64,000 nucleotides of DNA from Amphibalanus amphitrite (Eukaryota; Arthropoda; Thecostraca; Balanomorpha; Balanidae): assembly GCF_019059575.1 (NCBI RefSeq), contig NW_024881534.1, positions 1,368,501 to 1,432,500 of the forward strand, read 5' to 3'. Both the position numbers and the translations under genes were made by a program. Numbering within the stretch: the first letter of the stretch is position 1; the number at the start of each line of letters is the position of its first letter. Positions 57,081 to 64,000 of the stretch are shown in pieces. The notes under the pieces are model-generated. The model saw nothing but the letters and a program-made list of their open reading frames with translations, was not told the origin of the DNA and ran no database searches.

Positions 57081-58708
57081 TCATCTCGGATTCGTTTCAA
57101 CTGAGGTTCTAGTCATCATGGACAAATAGACTCAGAGCTATGATAAATTTAGGCAGACCAAAGACAAAACAACACCTTCCAAAAATATCGCCTCCGCTAG
57201 AGTCGGCCGTGTTATCGCGGCCATTCCCACTCAAAGCTCGCTGGGACTGAGCCAGTTTGCACTATTTATCAAGCGTCAACAACAATCTGCCGCGAGCGAT
57301 CCGCACGGGGCCGGAGCCGGGGCCGGCGGCGAGCGGTGCTCGGCTCACCCGCGCGCACCGGCTTAATTATTCATCCGGATGAGTATTAACCGCCACTAGT
57401 GGAGAAATGAGCCGACAGACCGCAGCCGCTGCAGCTTGTGAGACTGGAAATGAGCTCACCACTGATGAATGGTCTCAAAACGAGCATTGCTCTTTTTCTA
57501 ACGCATTGTTTACCTCATACTAAATTACTAAGCATCAATGGTGATTGAAAATGTCTGAAAGGTTAGTGTATTTAGCAGCTTTCCCTTGGTTTATATATCC
57601 CATATTTTATCATTAAAACACTTGGAGGCTGGCAGGCAGGTCCAGGATTGTGTGAGCATCATGAGTATAGAGTTACGCGTCACTAGGCATATCGGAACAT
57701 TACGAACATCTGCCATTTCAAAATCTTTTCAGTGCAGTGTTTCAATAACCTCTGCGAAAATGGCGCCAATCAAACATTTAGACAGCTCCCTTCGAACGGG
57801 CATTTAAGTGGAGCAGTTTAAAATGCATGTGCGCCACTTGTTCCATGGAAGATGATGCATAGTTTTCATAAAATCAATACCAGGTTCAGCTATGACGAAA
57901 ACCAACTGCAGATAAGAAGTGCGTAGACTTTGTAGGCTGTTACACTTCTACTTTATGACATTTACCAACAGACATTTACCAACGTCAAAGCGATATCGTG
58001 TCTAGGATCTAACAGGCTTCGATGCACACGAAATAGCATGATGTATGGCCGTTCCGCCTCCTGTCTGAGGCCATCTGTATAGCCTGAGCAATAAGGAAAA
58101 ATGGCAGCCGCCGCAGTCTTCCTTTGACGGAGTACACATCATCCTCGCTCAAAGGCAGGCCTTTGTCAAACTGTCATTTCTGAACGTTTGCATAGACATC
58201 AGAGCGTATAAGCTTCGGAGATTGGTAACCATAATCCGCATTGGACGCATTGAACTTGGCAAAGTTTGGTATTATTGGAACAAGGAAACAGATTCATGGC
58301 GTGTAGAGGTAGGCACTTGCTGATGAAAGAGTGATAGCACGATTGCATGATAGAATAATAGTTGATGTAGAATCCGTGTTTCAAGAATTGGGTGGATATG
58401 TTTTAGCTCATGGTATCAAATGAGGCGAAAATTTAGTTCCATTGCTATGACAAGGAACGTCTCATTTGTTTCGACTCTGGATCAAAAGTTTTGAGTCAAA
58501 GTTTCGTCACCTAAATATTATTGAACCACCTTTCAACAACAGGCGAGGAAATGCATCAAAACATAACTCAGGTCTCATACCAGGACCAAGCAGCCGCAAA
58601 CAGGATATCGTTGGGTACTGTTTCCATCCGGTAACAACAATAGATCACTCCCATTCATATCAATGGCGTCAATGAGAGACATCAGTAACACTGACCTCAC
58701 CCTCTGCG
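57081..58708. other. Non-coding stretch
   Basis: 57280-57360 is GC-rich. No gene recognised. Confidence 0.4.
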
Positions 58709-58738
58709 TGACGTCACACGTCAGTAGCAGTGACGTCA
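58709..58738. promoter_or_regulatory. Pair of TGACGTCA (CRE-type) palindromes
   Basis: Perfect octamers at 58709-58716 and 58731-58738, 22 bp apart (about two helical turns), in a GC-rich context. No gene start is assigned. Confidence 0.35.
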
Positions 58739-60268
<1,530 letters not shown>

Positions 60269-62189
60269 CTGCACAAATGAGTGTTTTGGATCGCGGAGGA
60301 AGCTAATGAAAAGCTATTTAGTTCATAATCGCTGCTTTGCAGGACAACAAATACAAATGAAATGGGTCAATATTGGTCTCGGGGAGCAAAATATAGGTAC
60401 CTTTCATGAAAGCGGCAGCATTAAAAAAAAAAAAAAACATAATGTCCCTAAGGAGCTCATTGGCACGTTAAAGAGCACAGGAAAAGTCAGCAACAACATA
60501 CAAGTTCCCCATATTTTCCGCTTGAAAACTTTTTGTGTGTGGGTTTGAGGCGAAATGCGACTGATGAAGCATAATCCATTCACATCAGGTAAATAGCTTC
60601 GATTTTTTAATCGCTTTGAATTTGAACTTAACGTTGAAAACATATAAAACGCAGCTGAAAGGCTATTTTCATCGTCCATCGCTGCATACAAGCAAACCAG
60701 CTTTAGCATATATCGCATTCCTTTCGGAACAAGTATACCTATGTGCCTCCATCTCATGCTCTTACAGCGATCATGTAATCGAAGCAAAATTTCACGGCCG
60801 TGCAGTCGCAAATACCGAGCGTGCGTTACTACCTGGATCAGCAAGGGAGGCATGGCTCTCGAGTAGCTTCTCTCAGCATATTCCCAGAAACCACATCACA
60901 GAACAGGTAATTGAGCATTTTCCCCATTCCAACTCGGATGGCATGATCCATGGCATGCTCGTAATGTCAGTTTATCGTGATGGATATAACTCATCGTCGT
61001 TAAAATACAGGCTGATTACAATGAGTGGTTGACGGAAATTTCGGGCCGCTGTCAAAATAATCTGGCCATTGTGATATGAGGTATACAGACCCTGTAATGA
61101 AAGGTCAGAGGGAGCAGTGATGGATTTGAAAGACAGCTAGGTAGTCGATGGAACATCAGAAATGATAACTTACAACGAAATTGCATGTCTGTGTACTTAT
61201 TTTTAAACCAGCTTCCTTCGAAGTTTTCTCATTACCTTGACAATAATTTTGGAATTCGGCAAACTGCTTTAGGCTCTTAGTGCAAATATATTCAGAATAT
61301 GAGTTGGCTGAGTGATTTTATTATGCAATGCGAATTGCGATTCATTTACTTAATAATTATATAGACATGATGTCATTGCCTGTGTTACGTCGGTCCATAT
61401 AGCGCCCGCTGCTAATTTACCCGTGTCAACACCCATCGATCACATGCAATAGTTCGCCCGTAACCAGCCACGCCAACAGGCATCATAGCACAGCTCCGAC
61501 CGCAACAAGCCATAACGGCCATAGTGCGGCAGCCGTGAGCGGAATGGCCGCTTTCCGGGCCGAACATGGCCCTTATCCCATTAGCCGCCGACATCACTGG
61601 CGTGGCACCGGACCAAACGAGCGCGCCGGTCGGCGGGGCACGTGTCACGACTTACCGAGCCGGTGGTAATTGGACGCCAGCCGCGGGTGGTCGGCCGCGC
61701 CGCGGTCAGTCAAAGGCCGCGACAGCCGCCAATGGCTACCGAAAGACGCAACAGGATCCACACAGAGTGGATGCATAAATGTACCAGGCTTGTTTATTGA
61801 CGATGTTGGTTTGGTCGCTGTCATTGTGCCATTTACGGATTACCTAAATTGGTATTGAGTTGCATTCATGATGAATTGTTTGACTCTAGGCAGGCGCGTC
61901 CCTTAACCATCAAGATTCTTGAAATTCGTAAACGTAAGTGAAGTCTCGATCCCCGCTAATCTGCACCGAGAACGCAGGTATAGTTATGACGAACTCTGGA
62001 CCATGATACCAGCACGGCCGATTCAGGCAACTGACGCTATCAAATATAGGGAGAAAGATGATAAGGGGGCAACAGTATGATTTGCATTGGTGAATCCTTG
62101 CGCACGAACGAAGCGACAAAACATCAGACTGGTGGAATCGTAACACTGGTCTCACATCCGTCGGGCGCTCCGAGTCCGCCCCACCGTTT
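60269..62189. other. Non-coding stretch
   Basis: A 138-codon frame at 60616-61032 lacks motifs or splice context. 61440-61760 is GC-rich. No gene recognised. Confidence 0.4.
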
Positions 62190-62590
62190 CGGATTGGTCC
62201 ACCGTTTCTTCTGCTTTGATCCGCCATTGAAACACATTTGGTACGCCGTTCTGGCTGCTCTGACCCGCCTTTCCTTGTGCTTTGGTCCGCTGTTCTGGCT
62301 GTATTGGTGCACTATTTCGAATGTTTTGGTCCACCGTTTTGGCTGTTTTGGTTCATCGCTCCTTTCAACCTCCGTCCGGGCGTTTTGGTCCACCATTCCG
62401 CGTGTTTGGTACTTCGTCCGAGCTGTTTTGGTAAAATCACCATCCGGCTGTTTTGGTCTACCGTTCTTTTGGTCCACCGTTCGTGCTGTTTTGGTCCGAC
62501 GTTACGGCTGTTTTGGTCCGCCGTTCCCGCTGTTTTGGTCCGACGTAACGGCTGTTTTGGTCCGCTGTTCCGACTGTTTTGGTCCACCAC
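62190..62590 (+). repeat. Degenerate ~21-bp minisatellite (GGCTGTTTTGGTCCGCCGTT unit)
   Basis: TTTTGGTCC/TTTGGTAC words recur more than twelve times, with CGCTGTT and CCGTTC neighbours. The last third (62470-62590) is the most regular. Long frames on both strands are repeat artefacts. Confidence 0.75.
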
Positions 62591-64000
62591 TCTGTGACCC
62601 CGACGACTGACAACCGGCCACAATAGAGCCACGGATTCCCACACGGCCACGGGAACGTCTCTCGGGTCCCTGGCTCCAATGATAACATATAAAGCGTCGT
62701 CAGGGGTCGTCTCATCAAAGAAGCCCACAAGAGACATCCACAAGACACACACAAAAGGCTCTTCAGTTATCTAACTGGTGACTTCGAAGCCTTTTTTGGG
62801 GGATCAGCGAGACTACTAGACTGCATTACTCGTTGTTCCAATATTGAAACCACTTAAGCAGCTCGTGCGCACATGATAGCGTGTTTTATCATTTGACGCT
62901 CGCAATCCTGAAACGTAAACGATTATCGACGCTACTTGGGTAAGCCCCTTATGACGTCAGTTGCGCTGTTGCCGTTCATTGCCTACACCACAGAGGGTCA
63001 TTTACTATGAAAGCTGAACGCACTAGCGGTGTGAGTATCCACACCATTATTATGCCCATCGGGGCCCTAACGACCCTGCATAGACCCACTGGACTAGCCA
63101 CTGTGCACTGTGGGCTCCCCCCGGTTCCCGCTCGCGCCGCTGACCCCATACACCTCCCCCAGGCGGTATTCCGCCCCGCCGGCGGCCGACGCAGCCATTC
63201 CTCAATGCCGCCCGTAGCCTCGTTAGTTTGGCTGGTGCGTGCATTCAATCACCCCCGGCCGGTCAGCCGGGGGGTCACGGGAGGAGGTAGGGGCGCTGCT
63301 CCCGAGATACGATCTGCGGCTATGGAGTATACATACACACACACGCAGATGGCGTGTATGTACATTCGCAGATGCTGCGCACAGCTGTATAGGTTATGCG
63401 CTACGCATATCGCACAGATCTGGCCGCACGAAACTGTGTCGAGCCACACACAGCATCACACAGCGCACAACAGCATCGCACAGACTCAAAAGGCGTGCAG
63501 TGTGTAGTGAATTGGCCCATCGACCGAACCCACCCGTTTACAGGGTGCGTACGTAAGCATTCCTGCTCATTCATACTCGTAACACAGCGACACACTGCAC
63601 CATGGATGGGCTGCGTAATTCGTTCGCAGGCAAGCAGTGGTGCACATCAACGCAGTTACACACATCCGCTAAGCCATGAAATTGAACATCCACTAAACCA
63701 CGCATATCTACGCAGCCCCTGCGACAGCTAATGACCAGTTACAGCGCCGAGTGACCCAGTACGGGTCCCTGGCACCTGTACAGTCTGTCTTGAAAGTACC
63801 GCAGCATGGGCTGCGGCCGCCCGGCGAACTAAAGGTCGGGAGCTCGGTGGTTTGAGAGCCCCAGAGCACGTGACGGCAGTGAGCCAGGAGAGAGTGACCG
63901 GGCAGGTCGCGTGGGGTGCCGCTCTCCCTTACTCTTTCCACCCCGCTGCGGCGCCTGTCGCCCGGGGGCACGAGCCGTCCGCGAGCGCGAGTGGAGAACT
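62591..64000. other. Non-coding stretch to window end
   Basis: 63320-63500 has CA-rich words (CACACAGCATCACACAG). GC-rich near 63100-63300 and from 63800. No gene recognised. Confidence 0.4.

Noticed and set aside
60616..61032. 138-codon plus-strand frame
   Set aside because: No motif or signal; length is within chance expectation for a window this size.

Overview
This window looks like transposon-rich, gene-poor nuclear DNA from an animal, probably a marine invertebrate and possibly a crustacean. The evidence is the absence of dense ORFs, CR1-like (APE-type) LINE sequences, very long (CT)n/(GA)n microsatellites, many non-autonomous DNA transposons with clear target-site duplications, and a Helitron-like family. 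The taxon is an inference. Nothing suggests a prokaryotic, plasmid or viral replicon. No host gene is certain. The best candidate is a predicted secreted protein at 4055-4727, broken or masked by a 14-base C run.

Layout. 1-5.5 kb holds CpG-rich low-complexity DNA, a tandem DR4 array of AGGTCA-type half sites, and the candidate secreted-protein gene. 5.5-12.4 kb carries a TTAA-flanked element, a foldback palindrome, a Helitron-like copy (8006-8701), a 23-bp minisatellite and a second TTAA element (11418-12342). 15-21.7 kb is a LINE unit: ORF1 (15342-16064), a TA-flanked MITE (16082-16976), a GC-rich leader with 51-59 bp tandem repeats, and a 1,243-codon ORF2 with apurinic endonuclease, reverse transcriptase and a Cys/His motif. 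A 2A-like NPGP peptide precedes the endonuclease. 22-27.4 kb has an orphan TTAA-element end, a third TTAA element (23483-24428), an exact 42-bp GATC-rich tandem array and a 5'-truncated LINE. 33-34.7 kb is a non-autonomous hAT-like element with a perfect 8-bp target duplication. 37.9-40.4 kb is satellite-like DNA and inverted (CT)n/(GA)n tracts. 42.5-43.4 kb is a fourth TTAA element with another element nested in it. 44.5-46.7 kb is a three-level nest: one Helitron-like copy split by a TTAA element that itself carries a second Helitron-like copy. 49.6-50.9 kb is a sixth TTAA-type element, and 55.6-57.1 kb an antisense truncated LINE.

Main result. Six elements sit on TTAA (one side TTTA in one case). 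Three of them (11418-12342, 23483-24428, 42516-43381) have different terminal sequences but one unusual shared architecture: a CCC-starting terminal repeat, a G-run/short spacer/C-run hairpin next to it, and at one end only a second copy of the terminal motif displaced by 27-28 bp. They look like separate non-autonomous families of one TTAA-specific superfamily with asymmetric ends. None encodes a transposase here. The only proteins likely to act together are the LINE ORF1 (nucleic-acid chaperone type) and ORF2 (endonuclease/RT).
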